Shown here piece after piece: positions 22,705 to 33,009 of a stretch of 64,000 nt of DNA. The position numbers and the translations under genes are program-made. Under the pieces are notes generated by a model. It was not told the DNA's origin and did not search any database. It was given only the letters and a program-made list of their open reading frames with translations. How positions within the stretch are numbered: the first letter of the stretch is position 1; each line of letters opens with the position of its first letter. Origin of the DNA: Choristoneura fumiferana (lineage: Eukaryota; Arthropoda; Insecta; Lepidoptera; Tortricidae); NCBI RefSeq assembly GCF_025370935.1, contig NC_133472.1, positions 39,629,474 to 39,693,473 of the forward strand. The letters run 5' to 3'.

Positions 22705-22842
22705 TGTACAGTCACCGGCAACAATATCTGACACAACAAGCGTGCATAAATATCTGATACGACTCTATTTCTAGGGCCAGTAGGACGTGTCAGATATTTT
22801 TGCACGCTACGCTGTGGCAGATATTAATGCAGGTGATTGTAC
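22705..22842 (+). mobile_element. TGTACAGTCACC MITE, copy 1
   Basis: TGTACAGTCACCGGCAACAA to GCAGGTGATTGTAC. Internal ATATCTGA and GTGCATAAATATCTGA motifs pair with GCACGCTACGCTGTGGCAG. Confidence 0.65.
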
Positions 22843-22849
22843 CTATTTG

Positions 22850-24560
22850 TATTAATGCAGGTGTTTGAAAGCCTCCGCCGTGTAATCCCACCCTGTATAG
22901 TACCTGATTACATCTATCAGAATTTCTGTGGGATTACTTCTATAGCTTTAGACTTAAGAGTGATTGGTAGAACCTAAGTCTTAGTTAGTAAGAGACCAAA
23001 GTTAAGTAACTTTTGAAAACCATTTAATTTGAACTTCGTGAGATTAACTCAGCTAGTGAAATGGATCTTTAATAAACTGCGTGTGACAAACTATACCTGC
23101 CAGAGCGCAGTTGAATAAAATGTCGGTAGCAAAAATAGGATCCTGAACTATCAGGGGCAAGGAACCTAACCTAAAATCTATTTCGGTCACCACAGCATCA
23201 CGAATACCACGTTCTTAACTGCCAATGACGCTGTCGCCACTGTCGCCACGGTACTTTGAAATCACTATGAAATGAAAATAGTTCCAGATTTGACCATCTG
23301 ATCACGAAAGTTTGTAATGAAAAGCCAATTTTATAGCGTCTTCAATTAGACAATATTTAACTCTATCTCGAAAGGCTAAAAGCTAAAGCGCGTGCAATGC
23401 TCTGTGCGTCCGCAATGGATTTCTTTTTAAACATTTCAAAATAGGAACGGCTTCAAATAGTTTCCGGACTGACCTATATCGATTGTCTGTGGATAAAAGA
23501 CGGCCAAGTTTTTTATACAGTAACCTGTGTTTGTTTTTATACTATTTTAGTTCTTAACTGATTACAATAAGGTGTGTGGTTTATTTACTAGATATTTTTG
23601 TCCGCTTATTGATGCGGCACAGATACAAAATCATTGACATCTGTTGCATTCGAATGCTCTTTGCTTTCGTTAGATTATTTTAGCCACACATCGTTGTTTG
23701 TTTTGTAGTTTAGACAGCCGGAAGTAGGTAGTTTTGATGTTATTGACTCCGGTCCGTATTTTATTAATAAACATAAAGTTTTTTAAGTCAATTTATATGT
23801 GTAGGTTTTTGGTATCAAAGAAAAAGTCGCCTATGCACTAAAGACAAAGAAAAACTGAATATATTTACATTATACTTAGCTAATCGGACTTTTACTTTGA
23901 TATGTAATTACGCGTAGGGAGATCATTTGTCAGCAGCAAAGATCCTCGGGTAGGAAAGATTGTTTGTGTATGTCAGTATTATAAATCAGTTTAAAAGCAA
24001 TGTGTCTCGGAGATAGCTTCCGACTCTGAATTACATAATATATCAGCGGCGAAGTGTCTCTATTTTTGTCGCGACCGTTTGTCTGAGCTCTTTATACCTA
24101 GCGGAATCAACATACAAACCGGAAAATATCTAAGAAGCCAGACATAGACAAGTTCTAGACGTTTAGGAAATTTGCTGATCGTGTATTGTTTTAAACTTTT
24201 ACCTTTTTTTTTAACTTGCGCGGCTAAACTATCATCGAAAAGTAAGCCTCAGTCTACTCTTGACCACGGTTCCTGCAATGTGGCTGAAACGTTGAGATAA
24301 TTTTAAGCAATAGTGACTATGATATTATCATGGTAGGTATGAAATTAATTATAAAAAGCTGGCCATTTCATTGTTATGACTTATGAAATAGATGCACAAA
24401 GTTGCACATTTTTCGAAATCATGCAACCAATATTCGTAAATAACGAAGTCAAAATGCGGCCAAGTGCGAGTCGGATTCATGCACGAGCAGTTCCCTGCCA
24501 CTCTACTGCCACTGTATTAAAATGGTCGTTGACGTGTGACGTCGTTGTAACAAATACTCA
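22850..24560. other. Non-coding, nothing recognised
   Basis: AT-rich, low in recognisable repeats except a GCGGCCAAGTGCGAGTCGGA motif near 24,456 that belongs to common lepidopteran repeats. Confidence 0.5.
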
Positions 24561-24563
24561 GCA

Positions 24564-24704
24564 GTACTACTGCTATGAGTTTACAGTGACCGTACTCGAT
24601 AGCGACGACGTAAATTATTTGTAGAGGCGCTGTACAATTCTCCATACAAATAATTAACGCCGTCGCTATCGAGTACGGTCACTGTAAACTCATGGTAGTG
24701 GTAC
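24564..24704. repeat. Long palindrome, arms about 60 bp
   Basis: GTACTACTGCTATGAGTTTA and ACAGTGACCGTACTCGATAG on the left reappear inverted on the right around a loop of about 20 nt. Few mismatches, so likely a recent hairpin MITE. Confidence 0.75.
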
Positions 24705-24808
24705 AGAGCTACTACGAAATTCGAAACTCGAAGTTCGTGTCGTTCGGTCCCTCTGACACTTGTATTATTTAATACGAGAGCGAAAGGGACGGTACGATAC
24801 GAACCTCT
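24704..24808. mobile_element. HP hairpin element, copy 10
   Basis: CAGAGCTACTACGAAATTCG to GGACGGTACGATACGAACCT, right tip degraded; abuts another palindrome at 24,564-24,704. Confidence 0.78.
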
Positions 24809-25199
24809 GTGCTGATGATAATTACAGAGCGTTACCCAATGTGATTGTTAAAATTGACATATAAGATGGTATAAATGTATATCCATCTCTATTATTAAGT
24901 ATATTATGCATTCTTATACATCTCTATCTTGGTCACCCGTTGACTTGAGAACCACTCTATCGAACCTATCCATCTTTTTTGGAAAAGTTTTCTAATACTT
25001 TGAAGAAGGTCCTTACGGAAAATATGAAATTTACGATGTGTTTTTGGGATTTTTCAAGGGAATTTTTGGGGCATCCGGAATTTAGGACGAAATTTGGTAC
25101 GTAGGCAGCTGAAAGTCTAGAATAACGCAGAGGCTACTTTATATCCTAAAATTCTCACGGGATTTTACACCGACATTAACCACTCGGCTATCCGGTCCT

Positions 25200-25328
25200 G
25201 AGGGCCTGCTTCGAAGTTCGAAAATCGAACCGTATCGTACCGTCCCTCTCGCTCTCGTATAAAATAGTATACGTGTCAGAGGGACCGAACGACACGAACT
25301 TCGATTTTCGAATTTCGTAGTAGCCCTG
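25200..25328. mobile_element. HP hairpin element, copy 11
   Basis: AGGGCCTGCTTCGAAGTTCG to TTCGTAGTAGCCCTG with TATAAAATAGTATAC at the loop. Confidence 0.8.
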
Positions 25329-25682
25329 CTGGAGTAGGTCGTATACATAATATGAAAACGCTACCAATAAATAATAAATAATATTAGAGTAGTTAAGTAA
25401 TTCAACATTTGTAAGCAAGATAGGTAAGTGCGAGTAATCTAACGTATGAGTACCCGTAGGTAGTGATGTATTTTTTTATATTTTCTTTAAATTAATATGG
25501 CGGAAATTACAAAGTGCAGTAGCAAGCAGTTAGTTAACTTTCAAAAGAAATGGAATTTGCTAAAAAAAATTATGATACCAAACACAAGATAATTATTGCT
25601 GTAGGGACCTAATTAGTTCGGTATATGTTTGTATACCTACGCTACGCGTCGCAATCTTCAAAAAATTACATAAAAAGTGTAT

Positions 25683-25868
25683 GTACCATCATCAGCCAAA
25701 TAATAAGTTTAATAAATAAATCTTAAACTATAGTTCCTATGAAATGAATATGTCGCTAAAGTCGAACTTTCAAGTTGACAGCGCGTCTATTGGCATTATT
25801 GTTTTGTGACATGCAAATGATTAAGTATCAACTTTAGGGTGGTAGACCATAAATTTGGCTGATGGTAC
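25683..25868. mobile_element. Hairpin MITE (GTACCATCATCAGCCAAAT ends)
   Basis: GTACCATCATCAGCCAAAT and ATTTGGCTGATGGTAC bound 186 bp. The right end runs directly into the ACAGTC MITE copy 3. Confidence 0.7.
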
Positions 25869-26004
25869 AGTCAAATGCAAAAGTAAGTATCTATTCGAAC
25901 CACTCAAAAATATGTTACTACGGCCTCATTGCGTCGGAATAAGACTCTGTGGTACTTATTTTTGAAACTTTGAATTAGTTCATATATTTACACTTGACTG
26001 TACA
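25865..26004 (-). mobile_element. ACAGTC hairpin MITE, copy 3 (inverted)
   Basis: Inverse of copy 1: TACAGTCAAATGCAAAAGTA to ATTTACACTTGACTGTA. Confidence 0.75.
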
Positions 26005-26494
26005 TACGACTAAAGTCAGTTCTTGTCAAGTGTCAATAATGCCATATACCTACACTTAGCCGCTCCAATAAAAATTTAATCGTGGGACTTTACTAATAAA
26101 AAAATGTAATATTTCCTTAATTTCACGGCTGTCAGGGATTGCATCATGCGATTAGTAAATTTACTAATTAACCAGTGCGTTTATATTTAGCTCGTAAGTA
26201 GTTCAGTAGGGTGCGCGTGCACATAAGGATCGAGTTACGAGTAATACGCATGTAAGTATATTAAAAAAACATGTAAACACACCCTTATTGTCTAACATCA
26301 GCCACAACCCAGAGTACCAAGAACCAATATTTTAAACTTCTTAAAATAAATGTACAACAAAAAAACAAACCAACAAACAGTGCAACGAAAATGTATTTTT
26401 AATTTAACAGTGTAAAAAGAGAGAAAAAAAAAAATTTTTTTTTATAAATATGTTCGATTGCCATGTTATTTATATATAATATATGTATTTTCCA

Positions 26495-26570
26495 CCCAAC
26501 AGTTTAGATTTTAGAGGGGGGGGGGGACGCTCGATTTTTATGAAAATTTGCCGGTGCAACATTCCACATT
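26495..26570 (+). repeat. Fragment of the GGTTCCGT repeat with a 12-G run
   Basis: TTTTCCACCCAACAGTTTAG, GATTTTAGAG, a run of G and ACGCTCGATTTTTATGAAAA match part of 30,945-31,361. Confidence 0.6.
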
Positions 26571-26636
26571 TTGGTTTACTAATTAACCAGTGAAATCACG
26601 CCGGTGCAACATTCAACATTCCACTAAACAAAAGTT

Positions 26637-26663
26637 TTGCTTACTTTGGGACTAGGTCAATGA
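26637..26663 (+). repeat. SINE type A tail fragment
   Basis: TTTGGGACTAGGTCAAT only, joined to the next element. Confidence 0.4.
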
Positions 26664-26770
26664 GGTTTTCTTGTCAGGCGAAATATCGCTAGATGGCGTT
26701 AGCATTTGACGTTACGGACTTGCTTGCGATTGGCTCATTTAGTTATTCAACCAATCTCGAAGCTGTCAAA
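26659..26770 (-). mobile_element. Partial relative of the element at 45,026-45,214
   Basis: AATGAGGTTTTCTTGTCAGG, AATATCGCTAGATGGCGTT and TTGCGATTGGCTCATTTA match the inverse of that element. Confidence 0.55.
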
Positions 26771-26780
26771 CGGAGCTCAG

Positions 26781-26910
26781 CAGGGCTACTATGAAACTCG
26801 AAACTCGAAGTTCGTGTCGTGCGGTCCCTCTGACGCTTATACTATTTAATACGAGAGAGAGGGACCGCATGACACGAACTTCGAGTTTCGAGTTTCGTAG
26901 TAGTTTTGCA
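26781..26910. mobile_element. HP hairpin element, copy 12
   Basis: CAGGGCTACTATGAAACTCG to TTTCGTAGTAGTTTTGCA; arms unusually well matched, so one of the least decayed copies. Confidence 0.85.
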
Positions 26911-27008
26911 GACATCGTGATATTAGCGCCAACTATACTTTATTTTTTTAGCATTAGAAAAAGGTTAAGCAATCTTGACGAGTCTTTTTAGTGAAAAACG
27001 TTTTTAAA

Positions 27009-27122
27009 ATGCCGGCAACGCACTTGTGACTCTTCTGGTGTTGCAGGTGTCCATGGGCGACGGTAATCGCTTACCATCAGGCGATCCGCCTGCTCATTTG
27101 CCCCCTATACCATAAAAAAAAA
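27009..27122 (+). mobile_element. SINE type C, 3' part
   Basis: GCCGGCAACGCACTTGTGAC, TCTGGTGTTGCAGGTGTCCA and CCTGCTCATTTGCCCCCTA then an A-run. Confidence 0.7.
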
Positions 27123-27329
27123 ACAGTAACTTTATTACTTATGATACCAAAAGCATGTAAATGATGTATGTCCTTGCTAATTGTTACATATTTGCTGTAC
27201 TAACTTAATTTTCAAAAGTGTTTTTCAATAAAAAGACACGTCAAGATCGCTTACCTTCTTTCTAATGCAAAAAAAGAAGTACCTATAGTCTGTCGCTGAA
27301 ACTTTCACGACGTCACGTAAAAAAATAAG

Positions 27330-27570
27330 TGACCCACTGGGATTCGAATGGTCCCCCAATTCACCTATTTCCGTGGGGGCAAAAACCTGCGTCTCCGCTA
27401 ACCGGGCATCGACCAGGCATTATAGAAACTCGTAGATTTATTTCAGAAGTCTATATATATCGCGAAGGTGTCAAGACTGGTTGTTGCCCCCCGCGAAATG
27501 GGAACGGCGAGCTTCCCGGGAAGGTGTAGCCAAGAGCAATTGGCACTGACGGGATCAGGGAAAGTGGGAA
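27330..27570. other. GC-richer stretch of unknown nature
   Basis: Contains CCCCCCGCGAAATGGGAACG and a 66-codon plus-strand frame from 27,329, without recognisable motifs or splice sites. Possibly an old transposon fragment. Confidence 0.3.
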
Positions 27571-27576
27571 GATTAG

Positions 27577-27655
27577 AGCTACTACGAAATTAAAAAAATC
27601 GAAGTACCGTCCCTCTCACTCACGTATTAAATAAGCATCAGCGGGACGGCAAGGT
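27577..27655. mobile_element. HP hairpin element, copy 13 (shortened)
   Basis: AGCTACTACGAAATT, CCGTCCCTCTCACTCACG and GCGGGACGGCAAG remain; ends decayed. Confidence 0.6.
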
Positions 27656-27763
27656 AACTCAATATAGTTAGTTATACGGTGTTCACAAGCAGGATACATA
27701 CAAACTCATGTTCGCGCAATACATTCATCTAACCTCCTACGCTAAATCATTCTTAGGTACACG

Positions 27764-27770
<7 letters not shown>

Positions 27771-27830
<60 letters not shown>
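27771..27830. repeat. (AC)30 microsatellite
   Basis: Thirty perfect AC units over 60 bp. Confidence 0.98.
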
Positions 27831-27832
<2 letters not shown>

Positions 27833-28896
27833 ATGAATAGTATCAACACACACAAATTAAGGATATGATCTAAACTGTAAACTGTAAATGATATGATTGT
27901 TACTTTTATTTTATTATTCCTTTTCAATCTTGCCTTTGTTCTCTTAATAATAAGAGTAGTAACTACAGGCAGCTGAGGGTTGGAGACCTGGTGACCTGAC
28001 ACACAGGCTCGGCCTAGTTCTCGCACCAGTCTCCCCCACATAAGTCTGTAAACTGCACACTTAAATTTATATAATTGAAACATTGTAACTTGGTGGTGGA
28101 GAAAATAAATAAAAATTATTAATTATTATTATTATTAAGGTACAAAGTTCGAATTCTGCACTCGGCTGTACAAGACGTCATAACTGTTTTGCCAGGCCTT
28201 TCCGGAAACAACTAATTATTTAGTTAACTTTATACATTCAAATCTTCTTTTTGATCTGGAATATGTTGTAGTTTATACAAGCGTCTTTCCAAGAACCGGA
28301 AACCGATTATGAATCATTACTGTTTTATTGGTTTTTCTTTAAGTTTATCTAAATTTTTCTCGCAAGAAATCTATGAGTAAAATTTAAAAGAAATCGACTT
28401 AAAATTTCATGTTTTTGCATATTATGGCGCCGTGGGGAAAGTTTTCCTTGAAAATTTCTGCATTTGATTAACAAAACAAGCAAATGAAATGAAAAGGCCA
28501 TATTTACCTACTGGTAGCGATGCATACATACAGCCTCGAACTGATTCAGAGAAGAATATAAACATCATTGTTTATATTTCCTTGCAGAACTAATATCACC
28601 ACTTTTCACATCTACCACTGTTAATGAGCTCACGTTTTTTGTGTTCTAAAGCAGAATCTCTGCGATAACGCATTTTTTGAGGAATTAATATGGCACTACG
28701 GCACAGACGGAACCAGGAATGTAAATACCTATACTTATGGCTTTTTAGACAAAAAGATCGTGTGAAATCAAAAGGTTATTTTTATTTGGCACTAGAGTAC
28801 GAGACACCTTTACTTCCAACGCACGAGACGGTAGGTATCCCGCGTGAGGAAGTAGAAAAGATGCCAAATAGGTCGTCCAAGTGTAAAACAATTATA

Positions 28897-29241
28897 CAGT
28901 GTGTTATCGGCAGCCAGGCTTTTTTTAAGAGAGGTTAAAGTAACGTCTCTTTGTAACTTAACCATGACATTAATTTAATTAATAAACTAACATTCGGACT
29001 TTGTTAACTTTCTAACAAAATTATAATTGCCAGCAATGTACAGCAAAGTAAATTCTAATAATCAAAATAATAATCAAAGTATCTGTCGGCTGTCATTTAC
29101 ACTTACTTGTCAACTTACTTTGCTGTACATTGCTGGCAATTACAATTTTGATAGAAAGTTAACAAAGTCTGACTTTAATAATAATTAAATTAATGTAATG
29201 CGTTACTTTAACCTCTCTTAAAAAAGCCTGGTAACACACTG
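28897..29241. mobile_element. CAGTGTGTTA MITE, long-hairpin copy
   Basis: CAGTGTGTTATCGGCAGCCA to GCCTGGTAACACACTG, flanked by TA. Inner arms also pair (AATTGCCAGCAATGTACAGC with its inverse), so most of the 345 bp can fold back. TA flanks fit a Tc1/mariner-type MITE. Confidence 0.75.
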
Positions 29242-29320
29242 TATACTAAAAGTATATATAGTTATTCGTATCCGTGACCAGTTAGCCCAGTAGTCAGATT
29301 ACCTGACTACAAAGCTTCTT

Positions 29321-29420
29321 CATCCATAGTGTGTGTTTGTATGTTTGTCCGTCTTTCACGTCGAAACGGAGCGACGGATTGACGTAATTTTTGGCGTAGA
29401 GATAGCTCTTGTCGACATTC
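29321..29420 (+). mobile_element. Lep1-type Helitron, internal fragment
   Basis: GTGTGTTTGTATGTTTGTCC, GAAACGGAGCGACGGATTGA and TTTTGGCGTAGAGATAG; both ends absent. Confidence 0.6.
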
Positions 29421-29842
29421 TGTACACCTCTCTGCCAATGCTCTGAGCTCCTGATACCTTACATTAACTTTCTCTTTGGCTTGATCCACACACGCATGCA
29501 CGCTACGAAGCTTGAAGCCTCGATAATGACGGCCAAATAGGATCCAACTAAAACACCTTTAGCTTAATTAAGTTTAGAATTGTAATAAAAAGAGCTAACA
29601 GGGTCGATCAAGAAAGAAACTAATAGGGATCAGCAAAAAAGACTGACCTAAGCACTCCACGGAGCCTGACGGGAGAATGCATGCTCCTATCCCGGCTTTC
29701 AAGCAAATGGCTGAAGCACGGTTCTCTGGGTAGATAAGAAACCCGTGCAACTCTTTACTTTGGTTCTTAATACATGGCCTAGGGCCTAGGGCAGCCAAGA
29801 CTGCAAATCCGTCACTGCCCCGTGCAGCTTAAACATGGCATA

Positions 29843-30189
29843 TACCGGGTGTGGCCTGTAATATGAGCAAATAATTAAAACATAGATCGTACTCGTCAAA
29901 CTGAACAACATAAAAATAAAAATAGGTAATTAGTTTTTTTAATTTTTATTACACTTTAAAGTTTATTCGAAGAAGCAATGTAAAGCAAAATGGTTGATGT
30001 TTTTAGCGTGACAGGCGATGTCAGTTGTGTTCTACGATGGCGTACATTGATAGCAGTATTTAATTTGTTTGAAAAAGGAAAAATCTAAGGACTCCATTAT
30101 TTTTTTAAAGTCGCTGAACTAAGTTGTTCAGTTTGACGAGCACGATCTATGTTTTAATTATTTGCTCGCATTACAGGCCACACCCGGTA
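29843..30189. mobile_element. TACCGGGTGTGG MITE, copy 1
   Basis: Inverted ends TACCGGGTGTGGCCTGTAAT/ATTACAGGCCACACCCGGTA extend about 60 bp inward (AGCAAATAATTAAAACATAG). TATA flanks suggest TA target sites. Confidence 0.85.
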
Positions 30190-30944
30190 TATTATCTTTC
30201 ATCTGGAGTATTCTGAGTGTAGATACACAGAGCTGGAGATTTATACAAAAACGTATCCATCGGTTTTTACAGCAGCATAGTAGGCAGCATCTTTCTATCA
30301 GTCAATGTATGTTCGATGTAACACCAAAATAGCCGCATTGCTCTGAAATGGGAGTTCCTGACAAATTATTTATATATAGCCCTGTTTGTCGCTATATCCG
30401 ATGTCTGCACCCTCCGTATTTTTTACCACCTTGTCGCTCTAAGTTATACTTCACATTTGTTCAGGAATGCTTAGTAATGTTGCTGCGACATGGTCCGTAT
30501 TAATTGGAGGTAGAGGTTTAAGTTGATGTTGTGATGTTAAGAATATTTATTGGAGACTACTGAGTTATGGAGCGAAGTGAAATGTTTGTCTTTAACGGCT
30601 CTAAAGGGAATTTAACCCCACGTACGCGGGAACTAAAAAAAGTACTGCATTTTAGTCTCATCTGTTTTAATAAGCACAAAATCTGCTGATTTAAACAAAA
30701 TACAAAAAGATTGCCTTAAATTTGACACGGATCCATGTCTTAAGCATACGAGGGGGTAATAAGAAAAACAAGAATGTTAATTACATTAATAATGTCTTAT
30801 GAAATTTTTATGAAGTTTCAAAACATGGGTAAGTTCGAGTATTTAATCATAGCGTAAGCGTAAGCAATGCCCGGCTTCTAAAAAATGTACGAAGGGTGGG
30901 TAACTTTAACAGATTTTTTAATGGAATTTTAAATAAAAAAACCG

Positions 30945-31361
30945 ACCAAGAGCGTGTCGGACACGCCCGAAATAGGGTTCCGTAGCCATTACGAAAAAAA
31001 TAAGTAATATTTTTCTAAGGATTTCGTATTTTGTACGAAATATTCCAAGTTTAGGTATATTTTATGCCTTAGGCTGCTATTTACCGTTATAGTTTTCCTT
31101 GCAAATTTGATATTTTTACTACCATCCTGATTTTTTTCAAATTTTTCCACCCACCGGTTAAGATTTTAGAGGGGGGGACGCTTGATTTTAGTGAAAATTT
31201 GCACTTTAAAGTTGAATATTTTGCAAAAAAATCACTGAAAAATTACAGCTTTCTAGCATTGATAATCCCTGAGCAAAGCCGCGGACGGACAGACAGACAG
31301 ACAGACATGGCGAAACTATAAGGGTTCCGTTTTTGCTATTTTGGCTCCGGAGCCCTAAAAA
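30945..31361 (+). repeat. GGTTCCGT lepidopteran repeat, near full length
   Basis: CCGACCAAGAGCGTGTCGGA, CACGCCC, AGGGTTCCGTAGCCATTACG, then GACAGACAGACAGACATGG and ACTATAAGGGTTCCGTTTTT to GGAGCCCTAAAAA. Copies or pieces lie at 26.5, 32.4, 35.9, 36.4 and 36.7 kb. Confidence 0.75.
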
Positions 31362-31659
31362 CTGGTAGGTATGAATCTACTGAATGTGTTGCAAGTTGCA
31401 AACAACGATACTTATTTTCTTATACTTACTGTGGAAACTAGGCGACTGTAACTTCAACCATTTGGCTGTGAAACTTGTACGACAGACATCGGACATAACA
31501 GTCGAGGAAATTGAATCGCGTGCCAAGTTGGGACCTTTTCATAGCTATAATCTCTTTGGTAGTAGATATACGGAATGTCAATATGACATCTGTAGCACAA
31601 AGGTTCCATCTTGATACAATGTTTCAGTTTTTTTTTTACTTGAACCATCAAATCCATTT

Positions 31660-31775
31660 GTGCCACTAAGCAATAAGGTTTCCCACTTTCTGAGCGGTCT
31701 GTCTGGTAGCTCGCTCTCTCTCCGGTAAACTGTAAAAGCCATCTGAGGCTCACAGCATCAGTCCGTCCGAAAAAA
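31660..31775 (-). repeat. Dispersed repeat (LLQLTGERAS-like frame)
   Basis: On the minus strand, CCTCAGATGGCTTTTACAGT and ACCGGAGAGAGAGCGAGCT match 35,125-35,240 in the opposite orientation. The shared peptide-like frame appears to come from the repeat, not a gene. Confidence 0.55.
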
Positions 31776-31835
31776 AAGGAATAAAGTTCATGTATACAAT
31801 ATTGTATTTGACGCTATGGCTGGCTGTATAGCCCC

Positions 31836-32133
31836 TAACGCCCAAGTCAAACTTAATGAACTTAATGAACATCAATGAACATCAAACTTTATGTCATTTA
31901 TGATAGTGTTTGAAGGGGTGACACTCTTTCCCGGCCCGGATAATACCGGGATGGAAATACCGACTTTGTTTTTCGTGTACACGCTCATAGAAGCTCCTGT
32001 CAGTTTTTATGGGCGAGTACACAAAAAACAGGGCCGGTATTTCCATGTCGGTGTTATCCGGGCCGGGAAAGAGTGTCACCCGTTTGAAGTTCAAATTACA
32101 ATAAGTCCTTTATAAAGGACTCTGGGCGTTAGG
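31836..32133. mobile_element. Long hairpin element (arms about 90 bp)
   Basis: GGGTGACACTCTTTCCCGGC and its inverse GGCCGGGAAAGAGTGTCACC, with GGAAATACCG/CGGTATTTCC further in, form a near-complete fold-back over 31,903-32,091. Outer CTAACGCCCA/GGGCGTTAG ends suggest the full element is about 298 bp. Confidence 0.75.
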
Positions 32134-32394
32134 AGGATAGATATTTATGCCTTCGACGAACTTTTGATAAAACTATTTGAGTAAAAGTTTGTTCCGCTGC
32201 AACTGAAATTAACTTACTGGACTTAGGTTTTAGTAAAGCACGTGGTTGCGCTGCGCCGGCGCAGTAGACGGCGCGGCTATAAATACGGCAGCTCAGGATT
32301 TATTTGTTTACCAGAACGCAATCTGGAGCAGTTCGTGAATAAACAATACCTGTGCTTAGTTCGATTGCATTGCAAAGGTATGATGATAATTAAA

Positions 32395-32870
32395 AAAAAA
32401 CGGCCAAGAACGTGTCGGTCACGCCCAAGATAGGATTTTGTAGCGATTATGAAAAAATCAAGTAATATTTTTTTAAGGAATTTGTATTGTGTACGGAATC
32501 TTCCAAGTTTAGGTATACTTCTTTCTTTAGTTCTTTCTTTAGACGACCAGATGGCCTAGGGGCCAGGGGCAGATATTTGTATGAAAAATACGAATGTTTG
32601 TTCTCGTGTCTTGGTTGTTTACTATGTATTTAAGTATGTATCTATCTATATAATTATATTTATCCGTTGCTTAGTACCCATCACAAGCTTTGCTAAGCTT
32701 ACTTTGGGACTAGGTCAATTGGTGTGAATTGTCCCGTGATATTTATTTACTTCAGGCTGCTATTTACTCTTAAACTACTAATAATTCTCACGCCATCTTA
32801 GCCATTTATAAATGTTATAATTTTCCTTGTAAATTTTGTACACTATTAGGTACCATCTTGATTAATTTAT
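32395..32870 (+). repeat. GGTTCCGT repeat split by a SINE
   Basis: Left part AACGTGTCGGTCACGCCC to TCCAAGTTTAGGTATAC, right part AGGCTGCTATTTACTCTTAA onwards. The two are contiguous in other copies, with a type A SINE between them. Confidence 0.65.
32542..32749 (+). mobile_element. SINE type A with internal deletion of the head
   Basis: GACGACCAGATGGCC is followed directly by GGGGCAGATATTTGTATGAA; about 50 nt including the B box are missing. The tail GGGACTAGGTCAATTGGTGT is intact. It is inserted in a GGTTCCGT repeat. Confidence 0.75.
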
Positions 32871-32896
32871 TCTATTGAATTACTCGTTCAAGAAAT

Positions 32897-33003
32897 TGAA
32901 GTTCCCAATCCGCACTGGGCCCGCGTGGGAACTATGGCCCAAGCCCTCTTGTTCTGAGAGTACGCCTGTGCCCAGCAGTGGGACGTATATAGGCTGGGAT
33001 AGG
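32897..33003 (+). mobile_element. SINE type B, 3' part
   Basis: GAAGTTCCCAATCCGCACTG, GGCCCGCGTGGGAACTATGG to GGGACGTATATAGGCTGGG. Confidence 0.75.
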
Positions 33004-33009
33004 ATTGAA

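Noticed and set aside
28520..28552. A 33-nt AG...GT segment on the minus strand (TTCGAGGCTG...ACCAGTAG|GTAAAT) in a phase compatible with gene 1
   Set aside because: The acceptor is weak, the donor is GTAAAT, and the peptide has no support. One in three random segments fits the phase.
31384..31753. Overlapping ORFs on both strands
   Set aside because: The peptide-like frame recurs at 35.1 kb as part of a dispersed repeat.
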